5,568 nt of DNA from Bacteroidota bacterium. GTDB lineage: Bacteria > Bacteroidota > Bacteroidia > Flavobacteriales > Weeksellaceae. Location: the NCBI GenBank assembly GCA_018266965.1, contig JAFDZJ010000060.1, positions 1 to 5,568 of the forward strand. Direction: 5' to 3'. The position numbers and the translations under genes are program-made. Under the pieces are notes generated by a model. The model saw only the letters and a list, made by a program, of their open reading frames with translations. It was not told where the DNA came from and ran no database searches. Below, piece by piece: positions 1 through 5,309 of the stretch (position 1 is its first letter; each line of letters begins with the position of its first letter).

Positions 1-267
1 AAATTAATCCCCGTTTATTCTGAACTGAAAAAGAAAAATATCGAAATTATTGGTTTTTCTCTTGACACAGATAGTAAAACTTATAATGATAAAACTTCTG
101 TTTTTCCTTGGGTAGATATCACAGAATTAAAAGGTTGGAATAGTAGCTTTGTGGAAACCTACAATGTACACGCAACTCCAACATTTTTTATTCTAGATGA
201 AAAAAATAAAATAATTGACAAGCCAGACCATGTGCAAGATGTTTTGCAGTATTTTAATTTAAAATAA
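1..267 (+). CDS. Thioredoxin-fold protein (TlpA/AhpC-like), C-terminal part
   Basis: The gene enters from the left edge in frame 1 and ends at a TAA, leaving 88 residues. The visible part fits the second half of a thioredoxin fold: a strand reading IEIIGFSLDTD (residues 14-24), a helix, and YNVHATPTFFILDEKNKII (54-72). The Pro at residue 60 is the cis-proline expected beside the active site, followed by the usual strand and a short C-terminal helix. In this family such domains reduce disulfides or carry redox equivalents in the periplasm or at the membrane. The CxxC active site, any signal peptide and any extra N-terminal domain would lie outside the window, so neither catalytic activity nor location can be judged. 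No terminator follows; the tRNA promoter begins 3 nt after the stop codon. Confidence 0.85.
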   Translation, partial: KLIPVYSELKKKNIEIIGFSLDTDSKTYNDKTSVFPWVDITELKGWNSSFVETYNVHATPTFFILDEKNKIIDKPDHVQDVLQYFNLK

Positions 268-269
268 TT

Positions 270-300
270 TTTGTCTAGTTAAATAAAATTTCTATCTTTG
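270..300 (+). promoter_or_regulatory. Bacteroidota-type promoter of the tRNA gene
   Basis: A TTTG box at 270-273 is followed, after a 19-nt spacer, by TATCTTTG at 293-300. These match the known Bacteroidota housekeeping consensus, TTTG at about -33 and TAnnTTTG at about -7, with the preferred spacing. Transcription would start within about ten bases after 300, a few bases before the mature tRNA 5' end at 316, leaving a very short leader for RNase P to remove. Confidence 0.8.
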
Positions 301-315
301 CACCACTCAAAACCA

Positions 316-389
316 GGCGAGGTAGCTCAGATGGTTAGAGCGCAGGATTCATAACCCTGAGGTCACGGGTTCAATTCCCGTCTTCGCTA
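316..389 (+). tRNA. tRNA-Met (CAT anticodon), probably elongator
   Basis: The sequence folds as a full cloverleaf of 74 nt. The acceptor stem is GGCGAGG paired with CTTCGCT, with G:U at 1:72 and at 6:67. The D arm is GCTC/GAGC, the anticodon loop is TTCATAA with CAT at 350-352, the variable loop is AGGTC, and the T arm is ACGGG/CCCGT around TTCAATT. The discriminator base is A389 and CCA is not encoded, so it must be added after transcription. The anticodon stem CAGGA/CCCTG has an A:C mismatch next to the loop. An initiator tRNA is unlikely: the 1:72 position is a G:U wobble rather than the unpaired C:A, and the three G:C pairs of initiator anticodon stems are absent. A tRNA-Ile2, in which the C of CAT is modified to lysidine, cannot be fully excluded by sequence alone. 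Confidence 0.95.
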
Positions 390-390
390 C

Positions 391-420
391 AAAGTCCGAC
401 TTATTAGTCGGACTTTTTTT
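391..420 (+). terminator. Rho-independent terminator of the tRNA unit
   Basis: AAAGTCCGAC (391-400) pairs perfectly with GTCGGACTTT (407-416) around a 6-nt TTATTA loop, and the T-run reaches 420. The 10-bp stem with its U-tract begins 2 nt after the tRNA, so the tRNA is a single-gene transcription unit. It would also stop read-through from the upstream thioredoxin-like gene. Confidence 0.93.
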
Positions 421-629
421 GTGTTTTATAATTGCCTTTTTCGTTCTTTATATGACAACTTTTTTAGTTTAAATGAACTTTTTTTTTAAATTTTTGTTTT
501 CAATAATTTATTTTTCACTAAAAATGTTATTTTGGCTTCATGTTATTGCCAATTAACCTCTATGGATTTTTTTCAGAATTGTGTCACATCTTTATATTTT
601 TTTTCGTCTTATAATTATAACCGCTTATT
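421..629 (+). other. T-rich intergenic leader of the sigma-factor gene
   Basis: These 209 bases separate the tRNA terminator from the sigma-factor start. The plus strand is strongly T-rich, with runs at 479-487 (9 T), 567-573 (7 T) and 597-604 (8 T). I find no convincing protein gene. TTATTTTG at 527-534 is one base from the -7 consensus but lacks a TTTG box at the right distance. Other items are a short ORF from 562, a perfect palindrome at 609-620, and TGTGTCACA at 580-588. The promoter for the sigma gene probably lies here, but I cannot place it. If the sigma factor drives its own gene, its target sequence would also lie here. Confidence 0.6.
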
Positions 630-633
630 TTGA
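562..633 (+). CDS. Possible 23-codon leader ORF coupled to the sigma gene
   Basis: An ATG at 562 opens a reading frame of 23 codons, beginning MDFFQNCVTSLYFF and ending YNYNRLF. Its TGA (631-633) overlaps the TTG start of the sigma gene (630-632), giving the arrangement TTGA. Such overlaps usually allow a terminating ribosome to restart on the next gene. The peptide is rich in Phe and Tyr and has no recognisable family. No ribosome-binding site is visible, though Bacteroidota genes often lack one. A frame of this length can arise by chance in AT-rich DNA, so this is a suggestion, not a called gene. Confidence 0.18.
   Translation: MDFFQNCVTSLYFFSSYNYNRLF
609..620. repeat. Perfect 12-bp palindrome TTATAATTATAA
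   Basis: The 12 bases are identical to their own reverse complement and end 9 nt before the TTG start of the sigma gene. The site could be a binding site for a dimeric regulator or part of a promoter. It is made only of A and T in very AT-rich DNA, where such palindromes occur by chance fairly often. Confidence 0.3.
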
Positions 634-1193
634 AAATTAATACACAAGTTCAAATAGATAACGAGCAAGAATTTGTAAAACTATTATTACAAAATGATTC
701 TACCGCTCAGAAATTATTGTATGAAAAATTTTCTCCAAAAATGCTCAGTGTATGTCGTAGCTATATTCCCGATTTTCATGCTGCCGAAGATTGTATGATA
801 AAAGCATTTGTTAAAATTTTCCGAAATATTTCATCATTCAAAGGTGTGGGTAGTTTGGAAGGATGGATGCGAAAGATTATGGTTAATGAGTGCTTGGATA
901 ATTTGAAATCTACGAGAAAAATTTATTATTTAGATGAGGAGTACCAAGATAATTTTAGTGATTTAGATAATGAGTTTTATGATTTCGATGTGCAAGAATT
1001 GTTAGATGCTTTGCCGGAAAATTATAGAATTGTTTTTAATTTATTTGTTTTAGAAGATTATAGCCACAAGGAAATTTCGGACTTACTTCATATTTCCGAG
1101 CCTACTTGTCGACAACAGTTAAAAAGGGCAAAAGCGAAATTGAAAGAATTATATTTAATTAATAATAAAACCCAAAATGAAATCAAAGTTTGA
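630..1193 (+). CDS. ECF-type RNA polymerase sigma factor (sigma-70 family)
   Basis: The product is a 187-residue extracytoplasmic-function sigma factor, which directs RNA polymerase to a small set of promoters, usually for envelope functions. Region 2 spans about residues 15-95: EFVKLLLQND, LYEKFSPKMLSVCRSYI, then AAEDCMIKAFVKIFRNISSF and GSLEGWMRKIMVNECLDNLK, the core-binding and -10-recognition helices. An acidic linker (101-120, LDEEYQDNFSDLDNEFYDFD) leads to region 4 (about 123-175), with LLDALPENYRIVFNLFVLEDY and the helix-turn-helix HKEISDLLHISEPTCRQQLKRAKAKL. No region 1 or region 3 is present, as expected for this class. The start is TTG: an in-frame TAA lies at 618-620, and the first in-frame ATG (Met38) would cut into region 2. 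There is no Shine-Dalgarno sequence. The last 17 bases overlap the next gene, implying translational coupling with its likely regulator. The promoters it recognises are unknown. Confidence 0.93.
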   Translation: MKINTQVQIDNEQEFVKLLLQNDSTAQKLLYEKFSPKMLSVCRSYIPDFHAAEDCMIKAFVKIFRNISSFKGVGSLEGWMRKIMVNECLDNLKSTRKIYYLDEEYQDNFSDLDNEFYDFDVQELLDALPENYRIVFNLFVLEDYSHKEISDLLHISEPTCRQQLKRAKAKLKELYLINNKTQNEIKV

Positions 1194-1797
1194 AATAGAA
1201 ATAAAAAATAAGTTGGAAAACAGAACACTCCAACCTACCGATACTTCTTGGGATAAAATTCAAGATTTAATGCGTACTCAAAAGAATAATACTAATAAAG
1301 GTCTGAAAATTTCTTTTTGGATAGCTGCTACATTTTTGTTAATAGGAGGATTATTGTTTGTTTTTAACATACAAAATTCAACACAACATCCTAAAACAAT
1401 TGCAAAGAAACATGATAAACTAAAAATTGAAATCGCAAAAAATGAAATTACAAAATTACCATTATCAACGGTTGATAACGCAAAACCAATAGTTGAAAAT
1501 CGTCTTGTACAAGTTTCTCATTTACCAATAAAAGATAATAAAAACCAAAATCTAAAATCAAAAGATAGTTTTAAAAGTATTAAACCAATCGAAAAGTCGG
1601 ATATTTTGGTGTCAAATACTAATACAATCCCTGTTGCAAATACTCCTGTGGAACCTGTAAAAACAGTTGTAAAACCTAAAAATTTCGTTGATTCGGAAAT
1701 GCTGTTATATTCTGTTGAAAACAAACAAACTATTCCAAAAATACAAGCTCAACCCAAAATGGTAATTATAGATTTCAATAAACTAAATTCTAAATAA
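1177..1797 (+). CDS. Single-pass membrane protein, likely anti-sigma factor
   Basis: The 206-residue product has a short cytoplasmic N-terminus (about 1-44, with KNKLENRTLQPTDTSWDKIQDLM), one transmembrane segment (about 45-64, ISFWIAATFLLIGGLLFVF) and a lysine-rich, low-complexity external part of about 140 residues. Near the end, DSEMLLYSVENK (172-183) and MVIIDFNKLNSK (195-206) look more conserved than the rest. I infer an anti-sigma role from its position directly after and overlapping an ECF sigma gene by 17 nt, and from its topology: a cytoplasmic segment able to hold the sigma factor, one membrane span and a periplasmic sensor. It shows no zinc-finger (HxxxCxxC) motif and no FecR-like domain, so it is not a textbook anti-sigma family. 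Similar proteins follow ECF sigma genes in other Flavobacteriia, as I recall from general knowledge. The start follows an A-rich stretch (AAAACCCAAA). The C-terminal half may simply be a periplasmic linker. Confidence 0.75.
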   Translation: MKSKFEIEIKNKLENRTLQPTDTSWDKIQDLMRTQKNNTNKGLKISFWIAATFLLIGGLLFVFNIQNSTQHPKTIAKKHDKLKIEIAKNEITKLPLSTVDNAKPIVENRLVQVSHLPIKDNKNQNLKSKDSFKSIKPIEKSDILVSNTNTIPVANTPVEPVKTVVKPKNFVDSEMLLYSVENKQTIPKIQAQPKMVIIDFNKLNSK

Positions 1798-1825
1798 AAA
1801 TCAATTCCTAATTTATTGGATTTTT
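1796..1825 (+). terminator. Weak terminator-like hairpin after the anti-sigma gene
   Basis: AAAAATCAAT (1796-1805) pairs with ATTGGATTTTT (1815-1825), with one bulged G at 1818 and a 9-nt loop, and the 3' arm is itself a T-tract. The first two bases lie within the stop codon of the preceding gene. The stem is mostly A:T, so termination would be partial at best, which would allow lower expression of the downstream barrel gene from the sigma promoter. Confidence 0.4.
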
Positions 1826-1837
1826 AATAGGTTGATT
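1799..1837 (+). promoter_or_regulatory. Alternative hairpin that would exclude the terminator fold
   Basis: AATCAA (1799-1804) and CCTA (1807-1810) pair with TAGGTTGATT (1828-1837), giving 10 base pairs with a 2-nt bulge and a 17-nt loop. It uses bases 1799-1805 of the terminator-like hairpin and buries that hairpin's 3' arm in the loop, so the two folds cannot coexist. This is the geometry of an attenuator. No ligand or leader peptide is recognisable and the pairing could be coincidental. Confidence 0.28.
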
Positions 1838-1879
1838 ACATTCATTTTAAAATAGATTTTAACTAAAAATACGCTCATT

Positions 1880-2929
1880 ATGATTAAAAAAATCATCATC
1901 TCATCTGCACTTTGTTTTGTGATAAACAATATTCATGCACAAAGAATTTCTTATGACCTAAATTCCAAAAACGAAACAGAAAATATAAGTCCTGTGGTAA
2001 AAGCGAAAATTGAAGAATATTCCTTGCAAATTCATCAAATCGTTGTAAAAGAAAAAGACTTGATGTCCGAGGAAATAGACAAAATCAACGGAAAATTGAA
2101 GGCTGGTGAAATAACCGAAGAAGTTGCTAAAGATGAAAAAAAGAAAATATCCGACAATTATTCGGAAAAAATAAATTCTCAAATTAGCAATTTACAATTC
2201 GATTTAGACGAGGTTACCAAAAAACAAGTGCAATTTTCTATTTTAAATAGTGATTCATCTACTCCTGAAACCGATGCTAAATCCAAACCTGTAAAAAATT
2301 ATGTTTCGACTAACTTTATCAATGGTTTTATAGGTTTCGGGATGATAAATTTACCCAATGGAAACAACCAAAATCTGAACAAGCATTTGGCATTTAATAG
2401 CGGATTTGATTTCGGAATGTTGTATCGCAAGCAACTCAACAGAACAAGTCCTTTTCAAGTATTATCCGGAGCGTATTTGTCATATAGAACTTTGAGGTTC
2501 AATGATAATTATTTTATGTACAGAAACGAATCGGGTGTTGTAGATTTAGTGCAATATGATAAAAATTTAGACAAAACGAAACTGAGAGCAGGATACCTTG
2601 TCCTACCGATTGGGTTGAGTTACAATACTTCAAAATTGAGTACAGATAATCTTGGAAATTATAGAAATATAAACAACGGAGTTACATTTGGTCTTAATTT
2701 TTATGGAGGAATCCGAATAAGTAGTAATAATATTGTAAATGGAGACAATATAAGTTTCCGGGACTCCAATACCGACTATAACCACAACAAATACATTTAT
2801 GGTTTACAAGGAAATATTTCTTATAGAAGTTTTAATCTGTACTTACGACAAGAATTAAGTCCCTTTTTCTCGGGTAATAATTTGGACAACAGAAAAATGT
2901 TTCAGATTGGTTTGATGCTAGGTTGGTAA
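1880..2929 (+). CDS. Secreted coiled-coil plus outer-membrane beta-barrel protein
   Basis: The 349-residue product starts with a signal peptide (KK, hydrophobic core, cleavage probably after HA at 19-20, leaving Gln21). Residues about 40-118 are highly charged and predicted helical (EEYSLQIHQIVVKEKDLMSEEIDKINGKL, then EEVAKDEKKKISDNYSEKIN), consistent with a coiled coil in the periplasm. A linker rich in Ser, Thr and Lys (about 122-140) joins it to a region of alternating strands (143-349) such as FINGFIGFGMINL, FGLNFYGGIRIS and FNLYLRQELSPFF. It ends in FQIGLMLGW, with the terminal aromatic residue typical of outer-membrane barrels. The barrel would be small, about eight strands. The function is unknown. 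It lies 82 nt after the anti-sigma-like gene on the same strand, so it may belong to the same regulon. TAGATTTT at 1853-1860, with GTTG 18 nt upstream, is a weak candidate for its own promoter. A terminator follows 7 nt after the stop. Confidence 0.85.
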   Translation: MIKKIIISSALCFVINNIHAQRISYDLNSKNETENISPVVKAKIEEYSLQIHQIVVKEKDLMSEEIDKINGKLKAGEITEEVAKDEKKKISDNYSEKINSQISNLQFDLDEVTKKQVQFSILNSDSSTPETDAKSKPVKNYVSTNFINGFIGFGMINLPNGNNQNLNKHLAFNSGFDFGMLYRKQLNRTSPFQVLSGAYLSYRTLRFNDNYFMYRNESGVVDLVQYDKNLDKTKLRAGYLVLPIGLSYNTSKLSTDNLGNYRNINNGVTFGLNFYGGIRISSNNIVNGDNISFRDSNTDYNHNKYIYGLQGNISYRSFNLYLRQELSPFFSGNNLDNRKMFQIGLMLGW

Positions 2930-2936
2930 ATATAAT

Positions 2937-2968
2937 AATCCATTTTCTTTTTAGAGAGTGGATTTTTT
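2937..2968 (+). terminator. Rho-independent terminator after the barrel gene
   Basis: AATCCATTTTC (2937-2947) pairs along its whole length with GAGAGTGGATT (2954-2964), 11 bp including two G:U pairs, around the loop TTTTTA. The T-run continues to 2968. It lies 7 nt after the stop of the barrel-protein gene and closes the sigma/anti-sigma/barrel block, separating it from the helicase operon. Confidence 0.88.
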
Positions 2969-3003
2969 ATTAGCCTTAATGATAGTATTAATGGTATAAT
3001 CTA

Positions 3004-3011
3004 TATTTTTG
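3004..3011 (+). promoter_or_regulatory. -7 promoter element of the helicase-peptidase operon
   Basis: TATTTTTG matches TAnnTTTG exactly and ends only 4 nt before the helicase ATG. No TTTG box is seen at the usual 19-nt distance, where the sequence reads GATA. Like the tRNA promoter, the element is followed by CA, giving TTTGCA. A start point at the normal distance would fall at or inside the start codon, suggesting a leaderless or nearly leaderless transcript. Confidence 0.6.
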
Positions 3012-3015
3012 CAAA

Positions 3016-4323
3016 ATGAATGTAGAGAACATCTTACAAAAAATGCAAATCAGGGAACTGAATCAAATGCAGAAGTCCACCTATAGTACATCTTTGGATT
3101 ACAACGATATTGTTTTGTTATCGCCTACTGGTTCCGGAAAAACTTTGGCTTTTTTGCTGCCTTTGATAAGGAATTTGTCCCAAAATAATTCGGGAATCCA
3201 AGCAATGATTTTGGTGCCTGCAAGAGAATTGGTATTGCAAATAGAACAAGTTTTCAAATCGATGACTACCGATTTCAAAATTTCCGTTGCCTATGGAGGA
3301 CACGACAAAAAAATGGAAATTAATTCTCTGTCTGCCAATCCTGCCGTTTTGGTTGGGACACCAGGTAGAATTGCCTATCACATTAGGAACAAAAATATTA
3401 ATCCTTCTTCTTTTCATTCGTTGGTTTTGGACGAGTTTGATAAATCTTTGGAATTAGGTTTTCAGGAAGATATGTCCTTTATTATAAATGCTATGTCCGG
3501 TCTTAGATTTCGTATGCTGACATCTGCAACAGCAATGGATAAAATTCCGGAATTTACTGGGATTAAAAATGAAAAAATGCTATCTTTCCTAAAAACACAA
3601 GCAGTCCAACCAAGTTTGCAATTTAGAAAAGTTGTTACCACAGCCGAAGAAAAATTAGAAACTCTATTCAAATTGATTTGTAAGATAGGTAATAAAAGAA
3701 CATTAGTTTTTTGTAATCACCGAGATGCAGTAGATAGAATTTCAGAATTATTAAGACAAAAAGGAATAGAAAGAGAAGTTTTTCATGGTGGTTTGGAGCA
3801 AGATGAAAGAGAAAGAGCTTTGTTGAAATTCCGAAACGATTCTTCCAGAGTGCTTATTACTACCGATTTGGCTGCACGAGGATTGGATATACCAGAAGTA
3901 GAATCCATTGTCCATTACCAACTTCCACCAAAAGAAGATGCTTTTGTCCATAGAAACGGGAGAACAGCAAGGATGAATGCTAAAGGGTTTGTCTATCTTA
4001 TAATTTCCGAGGAAGAAAATTTTCCATTTATAAAAAATACTATTCCAGAAGAATCTCTGGTTGAAAAATATAAAATCCCTTCAAAAACTTTATTTCAAAC
4101 TATATACATCAGTGCTGGAAAAAAAGATAAAGTAAACAAAGTGGATATTGTGGGTTTCTTAATAAAGAAAGGAAAACTAAATTCCGAAAATATTGGGTTA
4201 ATAGAGGTAAAAGATACAACTTCTTTCGTAGCTATTGATAGAAATAAAGTACAAGATACACTAATTGCTCTGAAACAAGAAAGATTAAAAAATAAAAAAG
4301 TAAAAATAGAAATTGCTTATTAA
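3016..4323 (+). CDS. DEAD-box-family RNA helicase with DbpA-like rRNA-binding domain
   Basis: The 435-residue product is an ATP-dependent RNA helicase of superfamily 2. Motifs appear in order: a degenerate Q motif (LNQMQ, Gln19), motif I SPTGSGKT (36-43), Ia PARELVLQ (68-75), Ib TPGR (115-118), II DEFD (139-142) in place of DEAD, III SAT (170-172), IV TLVFCNHRD (229-237), V TTDLAARGLDIP (282-293) and VI HRNGRTAR (312-319). Residues about 360-433, with IYISAGKKDKVNKVDIVGFL and ENIGLIEVKDTTSFVAI, resemble the C-terminal domain of DbpA, which in Escherichia coli binds 23S rRNA hairpin 92 during large-subunit assembly. A role in 50S maturation is therefore the best inference. All ATPase and helicase residues are present, so it should be active. 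Length is close to DbpA (about 457). A dbpA symbol is withheld because DEFD and the weak Q motif suggest a separate Bacteroidota subfamily. The peptidase gene follows after 8 nt. Confidence 0.93.
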   Translation: MNVENILQKMQIRELNQMQKSTYSTSLDYNDIVLLSPTGSGKTLAFLLPLIRNLSQNNSGIQAMILVPARELVLQIEQVFKSMTTDFKISVAYGGHDKKMEINSLSANPAVLVGTPGRIAYHIRNKNINPSSFHSLVLDEFDKSLELGFQEDMSFIINAMSGLRFRMLTSATAMDKIPEFTGIKNEKMLSFLKTQAVQPSLQFRKVVTTAEEKLETLFKLICKIGNKRTLVFCNHRDAVDRISELLRQKGIEREVFHGGLEQDERERALLKFRNDSSRVLITTDLAARGLDIPEVESIVHYQLPPKEDAFVHRNGRTARMNAKGFVYLIISEEENFPFIKNTIPEESLVEKYKIPSKTLFQTIYISAGKKDKVNKVDIVGFLIKKGKLNSENIGLIEVKDTTSFVAIDRNKVQDTLIALKQERLKNKKVKIEIAY

Positions 4324-4331
4324 ATCAAATT

Positions 4332-5273
4332 ATGAAGAAATTAATTATACTCGTATATCTTTCGTTTCCTCTGTTTCTTTTCTCACAAGAAATACAAATT
4401 TCTGAAACATTGTTGAAAAAACATATTCAATATCTATCTTCCGATAGGATGCAGGGTAGGCAAACAGGAAGCAAACAAGTTGCTAAAGCTGGAAAATATA
4501 TTGAAAAATATTTCAAAAAAATGGGACTAAAACCCAAAGGAGTTGATGGCTATAAACAGAAATTTGTAGCAAAAGTAAAAAAAGTTGTTATCTCCGATAG
4601 TTTGAAATCTGCCAATAATATCATCGGATTTTTGGATAACGGAGCTTCCAAAACAATTGTCATCGGAGCACACTATGATCATATTGGGCACGGCGAATTT
4701 GGTAATTCCAAAGACGAAAAAGAAAATATTGGCAAAATACACAACGGTGCCGATGATAACGCCTCTGGTGTAGCAGGGCTATTGGAGTTGGCGAGGTATT
4801 TCAGTCAAAATAAAATAAAAGAAGATTGCAATATTTTGTTCATAGCATTTTGTGGAGAAGAATTGGGATTATATGGCTCCAAATATTTTGTGGAAAACCC
4901 TACAATTCCTTTGGGTAGTATCCATTGGATGCTCAATATGGATATGATAGGAAGATATACTCCAGAAAACAAATTAGGAATAATTGGCTATGGAACAAGC
5001 CCCGGATTTGCAAAAGCTTTTCAAGGGATACATTCTGATATTTTGTATAATTTGAGTAAAGATGGTAGAGGTGGCTCTGATCAAACTTCTTTTTACGATA
5101 AAAAAATTCCTGTTTTATTTTTCCATACTTATGGACATCCAGATTATCATAAACATACCGATGATTGGGAAAAAATCAATTTCCCCGCAATGGTATCCAT
5201 TCTCAATATAGAAAAAGATGTAGTTATAGCTACTATGAAAATACCTGAAATGGAATTTGTTTGGACTAATTAA
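4332..5273 (+). CDS. Secreted M28-family zinc metallopeptidase (aminopeptidase)
   Basis: The 313-residue product begins with a signal peptide (MKKLIILVYLSFPLFLFSQ, cleavage probably after Ser18 or nearby), so it acts in the periplasm or outside the cell. There is no lipoprotein Cys and no C-terminal sorting domain. The two-zinc centre of M28 peptidases is complete by comparison with Aeromonas aminopeptidase: His114 and catalytic Asp116 in AHYDH, bridging Asp142 in GADDNASG, general base Glu176 and ligand Glu177 in CGEELG, Asp204 in MDMIGR, and His273 in YHKHTDD. These enzymes remove N-terminal residues from peptides, so it probably scavenges or trims peptides outside the cytoplasm. An N-terminal helical stretch (24-66, LSSDRMQGRQTGS) is the usual M28 lead-in. 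The gene starts 8 nt after the helicase stop, with no ribosome-binding site, and is almost certainly co-transcribed. No link to RNA metabolism is evident. Exact substrates are unknown. Confidence 0.93.
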   Translation: MKKLIILVYLSFPLFLFSQEIQISETLLKKHIQYLSSDRMQGRQTGSKQVAKAGKYIEKYFKKMGLKPKGVDGYKQKFVAKVKKVVISDSLKSANNIIGFLDNGASKTIVIGAHYDHIGHGEFGNSKDEKENIGKIHNGADDNASGVAGLLELARYFSQNKIKEDCNILFIAFCGEELGLYGSKYFVENPTIPLGSIHWMLNMDMIGRYTPENKLGIIGYGTSPGFAKAFQGIHSDILYNLSKDGRGGSDQTSFYDKKIPVLFFHTYGHPDYHKHTDDWEKINFPAMVSILNIEKDVVIATMKIPEMEFVWTN

Positions 5274-5309
5274 GGAATCTATTTTTGTTTAAGGTTTCCA
5301 ATAAGTCCA
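5262..5309. repeat. Inverted repeat spanning two convergent stop codons
   Basis: TGGACT (5262-5267) pairs with AGTCCA (5304-5309). After an A/A mismatch, ATT (5269-5271) pairs with AAT (5300-5302). After a 2-nt bulge, GGAA (5274-5277) pairs with TTCC (5296-5299), giving 13 base pairs with an 18-nt loop. It covers the ends of the peptidase gene and the minus-strand gene, and could slow or end transcription in both directions. U-tracts on either side are poor (TTTATTA on the plus strand), so an efficient terminator is doubtful. Confidence 0.4.

Noticed and set aside
527..534. TTATTTTG as the promoter of the sigma gene
   Set aside because: The second base does not fit TAnnTTTG, and the nearest TTTG upstream (493-496) is 30 nt away instead of about 19.
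580..588. TGTGTCACA as a CRP-type operator
   Set aside because: The arms are only 4 bp with a 1-nt centre, whereas CRP-type sites have about 6 nt between half-sites; the match does not extend outward.
1518..2182. Minus-strand open frames opposite the anti-sigma and barrel genes (1518-1724 and 1958-2182)
   Set aside because: Their hydrophobic, Phe-rich translations are what results from reading Lys- and Glu-rich coding sequence backwards; both lie inside well-supported genes.
3118..3417. A 99-codon open frame on the minus strand inside the helicase gene
   Set aside because: It lies fully opposite helicase motifs I to Ib, which are clearly coding; its translation has no recognisable family or signal, and no promoter is seen.
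3462..4742. Further minus-strand frames at 3462-3671, 3751-3951 and 4527-4742
   Set aside because: Each lies opposite conserved helicase or M28 peptidase motifs and shows no independent evidence of coding.
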